Below are positions 32,016-40,847 of a stretch of DNA of 43,987 bases, piece after piece. A program made the position numbers and the translations under genes. The DNA is from a bacterium (GTDB taxonomy: Bacteria; Zixibacteria; MSB-5A5; GN15; FEB-12), in NCBI GenBank assembly GCA_030605565.1, contig JAUWIB010000020.1, positions 1 through 43,987 of the forward strand, given 5' to 3'. A model generated the notes under the pieces. The model saw only the letters and a program-made list of their open reading frames with translations. It made no database searches and had not been told where the DNA came from. How positions within the stretch are numbered: the stretch's first letter is position 1; each line of letters starts with the position of its first letter.

Positions 32016-33731
32016 CTATGCTGGTGAGGGTTGTCCCAACGCAGAAAGCTTCGAGAATAGTGCCAGCACATCCTCGTGGATTTCACTTTCCATCATCGAC
32101 AATGCGACGGCCTCGGACGTAGGGTGGGCATTCGTGAAATGCTGCGTAAGCTGTGTCGCCAGCGCATTGTCACCTGTGAATAGCAAGCTCTTGCCATCTA
32201 CAACCTTGAACACGTTGGCGGACAGGCTCTTCCAATTAGCCCCCTTTGGAAGCGTCAGGTTTTCTGCGGCGAAGTAGTCCATGATCATACTCTTAACCTC
32301 GGCGGCAAACAGATCGTCTTCTGCAAATTTCAGAAGCCGGTGGATGCACCTCATCCACGCGTCAGGGACCAACAGGTAATTCTCTATATTCCGCCTTGAC
32401 CACTCGAAAAGCGCAGGATTGTCCGGCTCGGGGTGGAAGTCCCGGTCGCCATCGAAGTCGAAGACAATGAACCTCTCCACTTTGGGGATGATCTCCTTCA
32501 CAGCCATATAGTGTTTCCCCGCCGCCTCCATCATTAGCTTCTTGTTCCCCCCATGCATGTAGTGGAAACAGAACCTTCCCAAAGACTCCTGTTCATGTAG
32601 CAACTGCGCCCATGCCCGTATCAATCGTGCATCGCTTTCACCTTCAACGTAGAGCAGGTACGCTGATTGACGTAATTGGGTTTCCTCCTGGTTGGACACA
32701 TCGGCCATCGCGGCCAGTACATGGTTGACCGGACGGTTTCTCGTCGGTTCACCGCTGTGCAACGATACTATCTGGTTACTGGCCACCCCGTTGACCAGTT
32801 CTTCAGAATGAGTCGCAATGAGGAATTGGGTTTGCCTTTCAACTGACTGCTGCTTGAAGAAATCCAGAACCTCGCGCTGCAGATTGACGTGCAGATGAGC
32901 GTCCGGCTCATCAAGTAGGATCGTCGTCGGGTTATAGCCGTAAAGGAATGCGAGCATCGTGAGTGTTTGGTGAAAGCCACTACCCCCCGCAATAATATCA
33001 TACGTTTTCTTGGCTTGCTCATATTCACACCTTATCAACGTGTCGACACCGCGTTCATACTGGGGCTCGAGCAGTTTAATGGAAAACCAGCGACTGACCT
33101 CAAGGGCGATTTCCCCCCAATCTCCGTGCGCAGCAGGCTTCTCCTTTACAAGTAAGAGCAGGTTCCGTAGTACGCTGCCAGGCTGCGCCTTACCAACCTG
33201 TTTCTTTATCACGGATGTGTCACGCCATTCCTCCGACGGTTCAAGTCCAGAAAACGGTGGGACGTATGCAATTCTGGGTAGGACTTTGTCATTGTCGTAC
33301 TGCCTGAACTGATTCCAGCCCTGGACGGGAATGGCGTAAATCGTTTGGGGCGAACCGTACCGCAGTTGAACGCCAAAGGAGCGTTCCTGCATGTCCGATT
33401 CCAACCATGTCAATTCGATATCTATAAGTATGTACTCTTGTCCTTTATTACCCTTCTTGGCTGGATAGCGTCTTTCGGTCCTGTCTTTCCACAGCAGACT
33501 GAATTCCGGTACCGGCAGCGCTGAGAAGTTGGGGAGCACTATCTGAATTCCACTCTTGCCTTTGCGCTTTGCTCGTTGGAACTCGTCAACACAGAACTGC
33601 CATATGGCTATAGCTTGAAGTATAGTACTCTTCCCTGTGTTGTTGCGCCCAACCAGCAAATCGAAGTTTGTGAACTCAAAAGTCTCTTCAGAAATCCTCT
33701 TGAAGTTCCGCAGTACAAGCTTAGTAATCAT
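32016..33731 (-). CDS. OLD/PARIS-like ABC-type ATPase fused to a TOPRIM (DUF4435-like) domain
   Basis: A 571-residue protein. Residues 1-340 form an SMC/ABC-type ATPase: ITKLVLRNFKRI, Walker A GRNNTGKST (28-36), signature GGSGFHQ (249-255), Walker B TILLDEPDAHLH (270-281), H-loop ATHSEE (306-311). Residues about 355-460 form a TOPRIM-like nuclease: YVEGESD (361-367), FDFDGDRDF (424-432) and IENYLLVP (449-456). OLD nucleases have this layout, and the IENYL motif is what I associate with DUF4435, the AriB effector of the PARIS anti-phage system, whose ATPase partner AriA is sometimes fused. Start at 33731 follows AGGAGAAC; the longer frame to 33776 is rejected. No helicase (Gabija) partner lies nearby. 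Defence is the likely role, by family only. Confidence 0.8.
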   Translation of the reverse strand: MITKLVLRNFKRISEETFEFTNFDLLVGRNNTGKSTILQAIAIWQFCVDEFQRAKRKGKSGIQIVLPNFSALPVPEFSLLWKDRTERRYPAKKGNKGQEYILIDIELTWLESDMQERSFGVQLRYGSPQTIYAIPVQGWNQFRQYDNDKVLPRIAYVPPFSGLEPSEEWRDTSVIKKQVGKAQPGSVLRNLLLLVKEKPAAHGDWGEIALEVSRWFSIKLLEPQYERGVDTLIRCEYEQAKKTYDIIAGGSGFHQTLTMLAFLYGYNPTTILLDEPDAHLHVNLQREVLDFFKQQSVERQTQFLIATHSEELVNGVASNQIVSLHSGEPTRNRPVNHVLAAMADVSNQEETQLRQSAYLLYVEGESDARLIRAWAQLLHEQESLGRFCFHYMHGGNKKLMMEAAGKHYMAVKEIIPKVERFIVFDFDGDRDFHPEPDNPALFEWSRRNIENYLLVPDAWMRCIHRLLKFAEDDLFAAEVKSMIMDYFAAENLTLPKGANWKSLSANVFKVVDGKSLLFTGDNALATQLTQHFTNAHPTSEAVALSMMESEIHEDVLALFSKLSALGQPSPA

Positions 33732-33776
33732 TTTCTCAGTTCTCCTGTTAGCCCCATCCACTCCACATATAAGCAC

Positions 33777-34270
33777 GCCATCAGGCTTCAGTCAAACAGA
33801 AAAAGTAGATTGATCAAACTTCGCAATGCCAACTCCTCGCCACCTTTGATATCCGCCTGCAGTTTGGCGCGTGGCCGGGACGTTTTGTGGTCGGCGTACG
33901 TCCTCGTGCGCCGACACCAGAGAAGGGCGAGGCCGCGTGGGCCGGACGTTCGCCCCTGGTCTCACAATCGTTCTTCGTGTAGGGCAGGATCCCTGTGATC
34001 CTGCCGAAACGTCTGAGCGGAGTCGAAGGGTGGCGTACCTTGTGGGCGGATACTTAGTGGGCGGCAGATGTCCACATCTGCCGATTCGTCTCATGACACA
34101 CCCCGGCCCACCTTCGGCGGGCCACCCCTCTCAAGAGAGGAACAAATCAGGAGGCCTGTCCTCATGGCGCCGAAAGAACAGCGCAAGGCGCTGTGTCATG
34201 AGCGCAGGGCTCCTGACCTACTGAACTGACCTACTGAACCTGCGGCGTTTTTCCCCGCCGGTTTTATATA
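33777..34270. repeat. Dense cluster of dispersed hairpins
   Basis: No gene is seen in this gap. At least five hairpins are stacked: TCGGCGTACG, TCCT, CGTGCGCCGA (33891-33914); GGCAGGAT, loop, ATCCTGCC (33983-34005) behind GTAGG; GGCAGATGT, CC, ACATCTGCC (34062-34081) behind GTGGGCGG-type flank; CAGCGC, AAG, GCGCTG (34179-34193); GTCATGAG, loop, CTCCTGAC (34195-34217) followed by CTAC. A piece of the MITE end (GGGCCGGACGTTCG, 33940-33953) and the motif TGAGCGGAGTCGAAGGGTGG (34012-34031) are also present. Confidence 0.7.
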
Positions 34271-34299
34271 TTGACCCCCCTCACCGCCCGGCCTAGATT
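34271..34299 (+). promoter_or_regulatory. Promoter of the HEAT-cyclophilin gene, apparently leaderless
   Basis: TTGACC (34271-34276), 17-nt spacer, TAGATT (34294-34299); the ATG at 34308 is 8 nt past the -10 box, at the expected transcription start. No Shine-Dalgarno sequence is present. Confidence 0.55.
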
Positions 34300-34307
34300 T
34301 TCGGTCT

Positions 34308-36299
34308 ATGAAGAGATTTTTCAGGACAATACTTGTTCTTATCGTCGTAGCTCTGTTCTCCGTGGTCGGCTACTACTTTTACGACCGCTTCAGAGAGCGA
34401 GGCATCGAGGAGCGGATGGCCGAGATCGTTCATGACGAAGATCGCCGTGTCCTTTCCGACAAGATCAAGGGCTACCTCAACGATCCCTCGCTGGAAGTAC
34501 GCGCGCGTGCCGCCTTAGCCGTTGGCCGTATCGGCGGCGAGAAGGCAGCCAAGCTGCTTTTTGCGATGCTGTCCGACGAATCGATCGACCTGGCTGCCAC
34601 CGCCAGCTTCGCCCTGGGTTTGACCGGGCAAGCGAAATACACCGGACCCTTGTTGGATGTTGCTTTTGACCTACCCTCCTCGGCCGCCGCCAGAGTGGTC
34701 GCGTCGGCGGGGCGACTAGCCGACAGCACCACGCCGCAAGTCCCCGAACGACTGGCGGAGTTTCTGGATCATCCGTCACCCGATGTTCGCCAGGCCGCCT
34801 GCTACGCGATTCACAATGCCGACGCTAAGTCCCAGGCACCCCAGCTTATCGCTCACTTGAGCAAGGAATCAGACGAACTGGTCCGAGCCGCCGGACTTTT
34901 TGCTCTGGCCCGTATGGAGGTCAAGCAGGCCACCGATCTCTTTGTCGACAACCTGGCCGACCCCGACCCGTTCGTGCGGGCGGTGTGCGTCCGAGGTCTG
35001 GGCCACTGCGAGTCCTCGAAAGTCCATCACCTTTTGCAGATGTCACTTAATGACGCTAACCACAATGTTGTCGCCCAGGCAATCGCCGAGTTGAGCCGGA
35101 AGAAGGACAAGAAGGCCCTGGCACAACTGGCTAAGAGAGTAGAAACCGAACAGGATGAGAAGCTGCTGGTGGCTCTGTTCAAAGGCTTGCAGGAGCAGGA
35201 CAACAGCCAGGCGGTTGACGCCACCTGGGATCTCCTCGAACGGCAACAGCCGGCTAATGTCGTAGCCGCTGCTGCTATCTATCTGGCTGCCGTGCGCAAG
35301 GACAAGGCGGTCAACCTGCTGGATTCGCTGGCGGCTGAACACGATCCATTTCTTCGTGCCTCCAGTGCCGAAGGGTATGCTCTGGTCGGCCACAAGAATG
35401 TTATCCCTCGGCTGGCCGGTTTGTTCAGCGACGACGATCCCATGGTGCGCGCCGCCGCCTTTGATGGCCTCGTAAGAGTCGACAAATCAAACCAGGACTA
35501 CTACCTCAAGAAAGCGTTGGCTGATCCCGATCGCGTCATTCAGGAACTGGCAGTTGATCACATTCAAAGCGAAAAACTGATCGCCTACCTGCCGCAACTG
35601 ACCGGCATGATGTCGACGGCGACAGTGGTTGATGTCGATCTGCGTCGCTCGCTGGTACAGACAGCCCGGACTTTTCTGGAGCACTCGCCGGAAGACCCGG
35701 ACGTCGCACTCATCCTGATCAACGCCCTGATGGATCCTGAATACATCGTCAGACGCGAGGCGGCAATAATCTACAAAGACCTGCTGGGAGAAGACCGCTT
35801 CCGCGTCGTGCCGCCTGCGCCCACTCGTATCAAAGTCAGGGACATCCAGGGTGGATTCGAGAAATACCAGCCCAACCCATACGCGATTATCACCACTAAC
35901 AAGGGTGAGGTTGAGATGGAGTTGTTCTTTGATGTCGCCCCGCTCACCGTGCTGAACTTCATCGAGCTCGCCGAGGACGGCTTTTACGAGGGGCTGGTAT
36001 TTCATCGTGTGGCGCCGAACTTCGTGGTGCAGGGTGGTGACCCCAGAGGCGATGGTTGTGGCGGTCCGCCGTACATGATCCGATGCGAGTATTCGTCCGA
36101 GCCGTATCTCCGCGGCACGGTCGGTGTGGCCACGTCCGGCAAGGACACCGGCGGCTCGCAGTTCTTCATCACGGTGTCACCGCAGCCTCACCTGAAAGCG
36201 CGCTACACTGTATTTGGCCAGGTGACGGCGGGAATGGAGGTCGTTGATCAGATAGTCCGAGGCGACGTCATTCAGAAAATCATAATCGAGGAAGGCTGA
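34308..36299 (+). CDS. Membrane-anchored HEAT-repeat protein fused to cyclophilin-type prolyl isomerase
   Basis: A 663-residue protein. Residues 5-25 are a single membrane anchor (ILVLIVVALFSVVGYYFY). From about 40 to 490 come HEAT/PBS-lyase-like helical repeats with the regular pattern LxDPxxxVRxxAxxAL (SLEVRARAALAVGRIGGE, DPFVRAVCVRGLGHCE). The last 140 residues are a complete cyclophilin domain: LFFDVAPLTVLNFIELAEDG, FHRVAPNFVVQGGDPRGDG, TGGSQFFITVSPQPHL. The catalytic Arg (in FHRV) and Gln/Phe motifs are kept, so peptidyl-prolyl isomerase activity is expected, outside the cytoplasm given the anchor. HEAT repeats would hold clients. It heads a row with a periplasmic protein 2 nt behind it. 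Confidence 0.87.
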   Translation: MKRFFRTILVLIVVALFSVVGYYFYDRFRERGIEERMAEIVHDEDRRVLSDKIKGYLNDPSLEVRARAALAVGRIGGEKAAKLLFAMLSDESIDLAATASFALGLTGQAKYTGPLLDVAFDLPSSAAARVVASAGRLADSTTPQVPERLAEFLDHPSPDVRQAACYAIHNADAKSQAPQLIAHLSKESDELVRAAGLFALARMEVKQATDLFVDNLADPDPFVRAVCVRGLGHCESSKVHHLLQMSLNDANHNVVAQAIAELSRKKDKKALAQLAKRVETEQDEKLLVALFKGLQEQDNSQAVDATWDLLERQQPANVVAAAAIYLAAVRKDKAVNLLDSLAAEHDPFLRASSAEGYALVGHKNVIPRLAGLFSDDDPMVRAAAFDGLVRVDKSNQDYYLKKALADPDRVIQELAVDHIQSEKLIAYLPQLTGMMSTATVVDVDLRRSLVQTARTFLEHSPEDPDVALILINALMDPEYIVRREAAIIYKDLLGEDRFRVVPPAPTRIKVRDIQGGFEKYQPNPYAIITTNKGEVEMELFFDVAPLTVLNFIELAEDGFYEGLVFHRVAPNFVVQGGDPRGDGCGGPPYMIRCEYSSEPYLRGTVGVATSGKDTGGSQFFITVSPQPHLKARYTVFGQVTAGMEVVDQIVRGDVIQKIIIEEG

Positions 36300-36301
36300 T
36301 C

Positions 36302-37114
36302 ATGAGACGTGTAACAGTGCCGGCGATCTGTGTGGCGGTCATGTGCGCTGCCGGTTCAGCCGCCGCCCAGTCCGATGCTATCGATCCGCAGGCGCTGGTT
36401 GAAACGATTCTCTCAGTCGACAATCGACAGCGCGAGCAGATACAGGATATAGTGTTCGACGCCGAGTACATCGAAGGCGAGACCGGGCGCGATGGTGAGT
36501 TCCACCAGAAGGTTCGGATCGTCAAGAAGGTCTATGTCAAGTATCTTCCCGACACGGTTCTCCTGCATGAAGAATACCTCGAGTTCTATGAGGACGGTGA
36601 GTTGCAGGACGCTGAGGCTACCGAGAAGGAAGCGGTGGAACGCAAGGAGAAGAAGATCAAGCGCAAGTCAAAAGATATCTCCTGGCCGATGTTGAACCCG
36701 TTTTACCCGGACCAGAGAGCGTCCTATGACATCATCTACGAGGGTGTGCCGGAGGATTCTATCGAAGGTCGCACCTGTCATCATTTCCGAGTGCGATCAA
36801 AGGAGAAGGATGCTCAGCGCATACACGGTGACTATTACTTCGATGCGGAGTCGTTCCATCTGGTGCGGGTTGACTTCACGCCGGCCAAGCTCACCAGCAG
36901 CATCATGTTCAAAATGAAGCAGTTGGACATGACGGTTCGGTTCGGTCCTACCCTCGACGGTTACTGGTTGCCGCGACAGTTTGACATCGCAGGCCGGGGC
37001 AAAACCTTGTTTCTTATCGGCGCGAAATTCGCCGGTACCGAGTACTACAGCAATCCGCAGATCAACACTGGTATCGATAGCGCCTTATTCGAGGAGAACC
37101 ATGGCGAACATTGA
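36302..37114 (+). CDS. Secreted LolA/LolB-like lipoprotein-sorting fold protein
   Basis: A 270-residue protein starting 2 nt after the previous stop. Signal peptide: [23 protein letters not shown]. The mature part shows alternating strands ([60 protein letters not shown]), a pattern typical of outer-membrane lipoprotein-sorting-like proteins (LolA fold). It has a charged helix in the middle ([18 protein letters not shown]). It may bind a hydrophobic ligand in the periplasm. The operon with an extracytoplasmic isomerase suggests envelope biogenesis. It overlaps the next gene by 14 nt. The family call is by pattern and moderately sure. Confidence 0.6.
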   Translation: MRRVTVPAICVAVMCAAGSAAAQSDAIDPQALVETILSVDNRQREQIQDIVFDAEYIEGETGRDGEFHQKVRIVKKVYVKYLPDTVLLHEEYLEFYEDGELQDAEATEKEAVERKEKKIKRKSKDISWPMLNPFYPDQRASYDIIYEGVPEDSIEGRTCHHFRVRSKEKDAQRIHGDYYFDAESFHLVRVDFTPAKLTSSIMFKMKQLDMTVRFGPTLDGYWLPRQFDIAGRGKTLFLIGAKFAGTEYYSNPQINTGIDSALFEENHGEH

Positions 37115-37604
37115 CGGCAATTTCAGGACCAAGGTGGTGCCGGTGGCGATTCCTTCCGACGCCAACGTGATATTCGGAATGACGCACTTTATCAAGACGG
37201 TCGAGGACCTCTACGAGGCTCTGGTGACATCATCGCCGACTTTGAAGTTCGGCATAGCTTTTTGTGAAGCATCCCAGCAACGGTTGATCCGCACCGATGG
37301 CAACGACGAGGATCTGATTGAGATGGCTGCCAAAGCGGCCTTCGATGTCGGTTGCGGACACAGTTTCTTCATCTACCTGCGCGAGGGCTTTCCGATCAAC
37401 GTCCTCAACCAAATCAAGAACGTGCCGGAGGTCTGCCGAATCTTCTGCGCCACGGCCAATCCGCTCCAAGTAATCGTGGCTGAAACACGGCAGGGCCGCG
37501 GTGTCATGGGTGTCATCGACGGCGAGACGCCTATGGGTGTCGAGACGGAAGACCACAAGAAGGAACGTATCGAGTTCCTGCGGAAGATCGGATACAAGCG
37601 GTAG
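37101..37604 (+). CDS. Adenosine-specific kinase (PF04008 family)
   Basis: A 167-residue cytosolic protein that matches the Adenosine_kin family along its length: [30 protein letters not shown] (given in part: [16 protein letters not shown]), [54 protein letters not shown]-type strand and GVMGVIDG. The family's archaeal member was shown to bind adenosine; the in vivo role is uncertain. The ATG at 37101 lies inside the end of the previous gene, with GAGGAG 4 nt upstream, so it is the third gene of a coupled operon. Followed by repeats. Confidence 0.88.
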   Translation: MANIDGNFRTKVVPVAIPSDANVIFGMTHFIKTVEDLYEALVTSSPTLKFGIAFCEASQQRLIRTDGNDEDLIEMAAKAAFDVGCGHSFFIYLREGFPINVLNQIKNVPEVCRIFCATANPLQVIVAETRQGRGVMGVIDGETPMGVETEDHKKERIEFLRKIGYKR

Positions 37605-37894
37605 GGGTGGCAAGCCACTCTTTCGCGCTTCGCGCGCTACTGATCTCACCTTGAGCGGAGCCGAAGCATGAGCGAGTTCCACGCTTTTGTCATGCCGGAC
37701 TTGATCCGGCATCCAGGTCTTGATCGGTCGAAACCCCTGCGGTCTCGACTTCTTCGTCAGGAGCACAGGGCTCCTGACCTACAGGACTAACTGGAACAAG
37801 ATCTGTCGACTGTTTCCCGGGTGGCATGGACGTTCGGGCGCGTTGAAGAAGCTCCTTTCCTCGTCATTGCGAGCGACACAGACTCTCAAATAAA
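37605..37894. repeat. Gap of mixed dispersed hairpins and MITE-like left half (copy D)
   Basis: No gene. In order: GTGGCAAGCCAC plus the TTTCGCGC arm (37608-37637), the same unit as the insert at 2446-2475; TGAGCGGAGCCGAAGCA (37653-37669); ATGCCGGA, CTTGA, TCCGGCAT (37692-37712); GGTCGAAACC, loop, GGTCTCGAC (37726-37749); GTCAGGAG, loop, CTCCTGAC followed by CTAC (37756-37782); then GGGTGGCATGGACGTTCGGGCGCGTTGA...TCATTGCGAGCGAC (37819-37877), the left half of the MITE-like element. Confidence 0.65.
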
Positions 37895-37923
37895 TTGACC
37901 CCGGCAGTTGTTTTGAATATCAT
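37895..37923 (+). promoter_or_regulatory. Promoter of xerC, apparently leaderless
   Basis: TTGACC (37895-37900), 17-nt spacer, TATCAT (37918-37923). The ATG at 37930 is 6 nt further on, where transcription should begin; CGGGGT lies between and is too close to serve as a normal ribosome site. Confidence 0.6.
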
Positions 37924-37929
37924 CGGGGT

Positions 37930-38844
37930 ATGTTGGCAAAAGCTCTGGACAACTATCTGAATGACCTGACCCGAAATCAGGGACGGTCCGAGCGCACGGT
38001 CGAGGCGTATCGTCGCGACCTGACGCCCTGGGTGCAATTCCTGCAAGAACAGCACAAGGCTATGCCCAGTGCGCCGCCGAATGATTCGCTGTTCCTGAGA
38101 GTATATCTGCGGGAACGCTCCGAGTCCGGCGTTTCCAATCGATCCCTGGCGCGGTTCCTGTCGGCGCTGTCATCGTTTCAGAAATACCTGTCACCTAAGA
38201 ACAAGTATCAGCAATACCTGTTCAAGATTCCGAAGATGAAATACCGCGCCGACATTCCCCGTTTCATTTCCCAGAAAGAGGCGGTCGCTCTCTTCGAACA
38301 TCGCAACGCCCGTGATGACAAACAGAGCTACCCCTACCACCGTGATTTCCTGATGGTGTCGCTTCTGTATGTCACCGGCATCCGTCGCGAGGAGTTGGCG
38401 CGGATCAACCTGTCCGACATCGATCACCGCCGTGGTTTGATCAGCGTTTTAGGTAAGGGTAACAAAGTGCGTCAGGTGCCACTGGGTGAGAAGACTCACG
38501 AGGATCTCCAGCGCTACCTCAAGCACCGCGCCGAGTTCGCCTCCGCCAAAGGAAGTTCGTCGCCGGCTTTGTTTCTCAATCGGAGCGGAGGACCGTTGAG
38601 CGTGCGTTCGATCAATCGTCTGGTCAAGAAGTACGCTCATAGCGAAGGGCTGGATTTCACCCCCCATACGTTGAGGCACTCGTTCGCCACCCACCTCCTG
38701 GAAAACGGAGCTGATTTGATGCTGATCAAAGAGATACTCGGCCACTCCTCGTTGTCGACCACCCAGAAATACACGCACGTAACCGCCGAGACGATGAAGA
38801 AAACATATCGCGCCGCCCATCCCAGGTCGGGCTCGACAAAATAA
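37930..38844 (+). CDS. xerC: Tyrosine recombinase XerC/XerD
   Basis: A 304-residue integrase-family recombinase. N-terminal SAM-like DNA-binding domain ([20 protein letters not shown]) and catalytic domain with the full set: R152 (TGIRREEL), K176 (GKGNK), H246 and R249 (HTLRH), H272 (LGHSS) and nucleophile Y281 (QKYTHV). Length and motifs fit the housekeeping XerC/D that resolves chromosome dimers rather than a phage integrase. The gene order xerC-hslV-hslU is a classic conserved cluster, which supports this. An alternative in-frame Met is not needed. Confidence 0.9.
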   Translation: MLAKALDNYLNDLTRNQGRSERTVEAYRRDLTPWVQFLQEQHKAMPSAPPNDSLFLRVYLRERSESGVSNRSLARFLSALSSFQKYLSPKNKYQQYLFKIPKMKYRADIPRFISQKEAVALFEHRNARDDKQSYPYHRDFLMVSLLYVTGIRREELARINLSDIDHRRGLISVLGKGNKVRQVPLGEKTHEDLQRYLKHRAEFASAKGSSSPALFLNRSGGPLSVRSINRLVKKYAHSEGLDFTPHTLRHSFATHLLENGADLMLIKEILGHSSLSTTQKYTHVTAETMKKTYRAAHPRSGSTK

Positions 38845-38854
38845 AGGACCATCT

Positions 38855-39391
38855 ATGCGCACACGTTCGACGACCATTCTCGGTCTCATTTACAAAGGGA
38901 AAGCCGCCATGGCGGGCGACGGTCAGGTTACCTTCGACGACACCGTTCTGAAAAACAAGGCCGTCAAGATACGCACCATGTTCGACGGCAAAATTCTGGC
39001 CGGATTCGCCGGCACCGCGGCCGACGCCTTGGCGCTATATGAACTGCTCGACAAAAAGATCGAAGAGTATTCCGGAAACCTCCCGCGCGCTGCCGTGGAG
39101 TTGGCCAAGGAGTGGCGTACCGACAAGATGCTGCAGAAGCTGGAAGCGGTCATCGCGGTGACCGACAAGAAACATATCTTTTTGCTCAGCGGTACCGGCG
39201 ACGTGATCGAACCGGACGACGGCATTATCGCTATCGGTTCCGGCGGTCCCTACGCCCTGGCGGCGGCACGGGCGTTGCTTAAGGCCAACCCGAAACTGAC
39301 GGCGGAAAAGGTGGTCCGTCAGGCGATGGAGATTGCGGCCGATATCTGCATCTTTACTAACCATAAGATCACAGTGGAAACAATAAAATGA
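38855..39391 (+). CDS. hslV: HslV peptidase subunit of the HslUV protease
   Basis: A 178-residue proteasome-like peptidase. The N-terminus [11 protein letters not shown] implies that a five-residue propeptide is removed to free the catalytic Thr of [76 protein letters not shown] (in part) and ADICIFTNH are family-wide segments. It forms a double hexamer capped by HslU and degrades misfolded and regulatory proteins. AAAGGA lies before the ATG; the gene ends in an ATGA overlap with hslU, giving coupled translation. Confidence 0.96.
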   Translation: MRTRSTTILGLIYKGKAAMAGDGQVTFDDTVLKNKAVKIRTMFDGKILAGFAGTAADALALYELLDKKIEEYSGNLPRAAVELAKEWRTDKMLQKLEAVIAVTDKKHIFLLSGTGDVIEPDDGIIAIGSGGPYALAAARALLKANPKLTAEKVVRQAMEIAADICIFTNHKITVETIK

Positions 39392-40737
39392 ACAACAACT
39401 TTCCAACGCCGCGAGAGATCGTCGAACATCTTGACAAGTACATCATTGGACAAAACAACGCCAAGAAGTCAGTCGGTATCGCTCTGCGCAACCGGTGGCG
39501 GCGGCAGCAGGCCGACGAAGAACTGCGCGCCGAGATCATGCCGAACAACATTATCATGATCGGTCCCACCGGTGTCGGCAAAACCGAGATCGCCCGGCGT
39601 CTCTCTGAGATGTCGCGTGCGCCCTTTATCAAAGTGGAAGCGTCCAAGTTCACCGAGGTGGGATACGTCGGCCGCGATGTAGAGTCGATGGCTCGCGACC
39701 TGGTCGATATCAGTGTCAATATGGTCAAAATCGAGAAGTCCCAGGAATTCACGGCGCAGGCAGAGGTGCACGCGGTGGAACGGGTTCTCGATCTGCTCCT
39801 GGGCCCGGCGCCGCAACCGACCCCAGGTGCCAAGGCAGTGCCCGCTGCTGCGGATTCCCGCGCTCGCACCAAGGAGAAACTGCGGAATTTACTTCTGGCC
39901 GGCGAACTTGATGACCGCACGGTCGAGCTCGATGCCCCCAGCAAGCAGTTCCCGGTGGTGGAAGTATTCTCGCCGATGGGTATGGAAGAACTGGGCGTCA
40001 ACTTCCAGGACATGCTCTCCGGTCTCATGCCGCAGAAAACCAAGCGCCGCAAAATGACCGTGCGCGAGGCGCGACGTTTTCTCACCAATGAAGAACTGGA
40101 CAAGCTGATCAATATGGATGATGTGATCGCCGAAGCCCTCGAACGGGTGGAGGAGGCCGGAATCATATTCATCGACGAGCTCGACAAGATCGTCGGCGAC
40201 GGCAACAAGACCGGCCCCGACGTCAGCCGCGAGGGTGTCCAGCGCGATATCCTGCCGATCGTCGAGGGCTGCTCGGTGATGACCAAGTACGGCATGGTAC
40301 ACACCGACCATGTCCTGTTCATCGCCGCCGGCGCCTTTCACGCCGCCAAGCCGTCGGACCTGATTCCCGAACTGCAGGGACGCTTTCCCATCCGGGTGGA
40401 ACTGGATTCGCTGAGCGCGGAAGACTTCGTACGCATCCTGACCGAACCGAAAGCAGCGTTGGTAACACAGTACAAGGCGCTACTGCAAGCTGAAGGCGTC
40501 AAACTTGAGTTCAACAAGCGCGCCATCAAGAAAATCGCCGAGTACGCCGAACGGGTCAACACGGAAGCCGAGAATATCGGAGCGCGACGCTTGCACACGG
40601 TCATGACAACCCTGCTTGAGGATCTCCTCTTCGAACCCCCCACCGACAAGAAGAAGGTCACGATCACGGAAAAGATGGTCGAGGAAGCCCTGGCCGACAT
40701 CGTCGAAAACGAGGATTTGAGCAGGTATATTTTGTAG
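39388..40737 (+). CDS. hslU: HslU ATPase subunit of the HslUV protease
   Basis: A 449-residue AAA+ unfoldase. Walker [14 protein letters not shown] (59-71), pore loop GYVG (92-95), the I-domain from about 110 to 230, Walker [11 protein letters not shown], then [16 protein letters not shown], the sensor and arginine-finger region [12 protein letters not shown], and the C-terminal [19 protein letters not shown] and the tail EDLSRYIL, which docks into HslV. It unfolds substrates and activates HslV. Length is normal. It is the last gene of the xerC-hslVU operon, followed by an AT-rich stretch and a promoter for the toxin-antitoxin pair. Confidence 0.97.
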   Translation: MNNNFPTPREIVEHLDKYIIGQNNAKKSVGIALRNRWRRQQADEELRAEIMPNNIIMIGPTGVGKTEIARRLSEMSRAPFIKVEASKFTEVGYVGRDVESMARDLVDISVNMVKIEKSQEFTAQAEVHAVERVLDLLLGPAPQPTPGAKAVPAAADSRARTKEKLRNLLLAGELDDRTVELDAPSKQFPVVEVFSPMGMEELGVNFQDMLSGLMPQKTKRRKMTVREARRFLTNEELDKLINMDDVIAEALERVEEAGIIFIDELDKIVGDGNKTGPDVSREGVQRDILPIVEGCSVMTKYGMVHTDHVLFIAAGAFHAAKPSDLIPELQGRFPIRVELDSLSAEDFVRILTEPKAALVTQYKALLQAEGVKLEFNKRAIKKIAEYAERVNTEAENIGARRLHTVMTTLLEDLLFEPPTDKKKVTITEKMVEEALADIVENEDLSRYIL

Positions 40738-40814
40738 GCGGTGAGTCATTCATTAGCATAACGATAGACAACAGTGGGGGCAAGAATGACATAAATTAGG
40801 CACAAAAAAAGGAC

Positions 40815-40843
40815 TTGACTGTTATTAATTAGTAGTATATATT
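40815..40843 (+). promoter_or_regulatory. Promoter of the toxin-antitoxin operon, apparently leaderless
   Basis: TTGACT (40815-40820), 17-nt spacer, TATATT (40838-40843). The ATG at 40848 lies only 4 nt downstream, so the message would start at or just inside the first codon unless the TTG at 40842 or a distal start site is used. Surroundings are AT-rich and could be an operator for the antitoxin. Confidence 0.65.
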
Positions 40844-40847
40844 GCCG

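Noticed and set aside
32016-33731. Gabija system
   Set aside because: The ATPase-TOPRIM layout is GabA-like, but no UvrD/PcrA-type helicase (GabB) gene is adjacent on either side.
33777-34270. CRISPR-like array among the repeats
   Set aside because: The repeats are hairpins with unequal spacing and different stems; there are no regular direct repeats with unique spacers and no cas genes.
37930-38844. Phage or island integrase
   Set aside because: Motifs, length and the xerC-hslV-hslU order fit the housekeeping recombinase; no att sites or phage genes accompany it.
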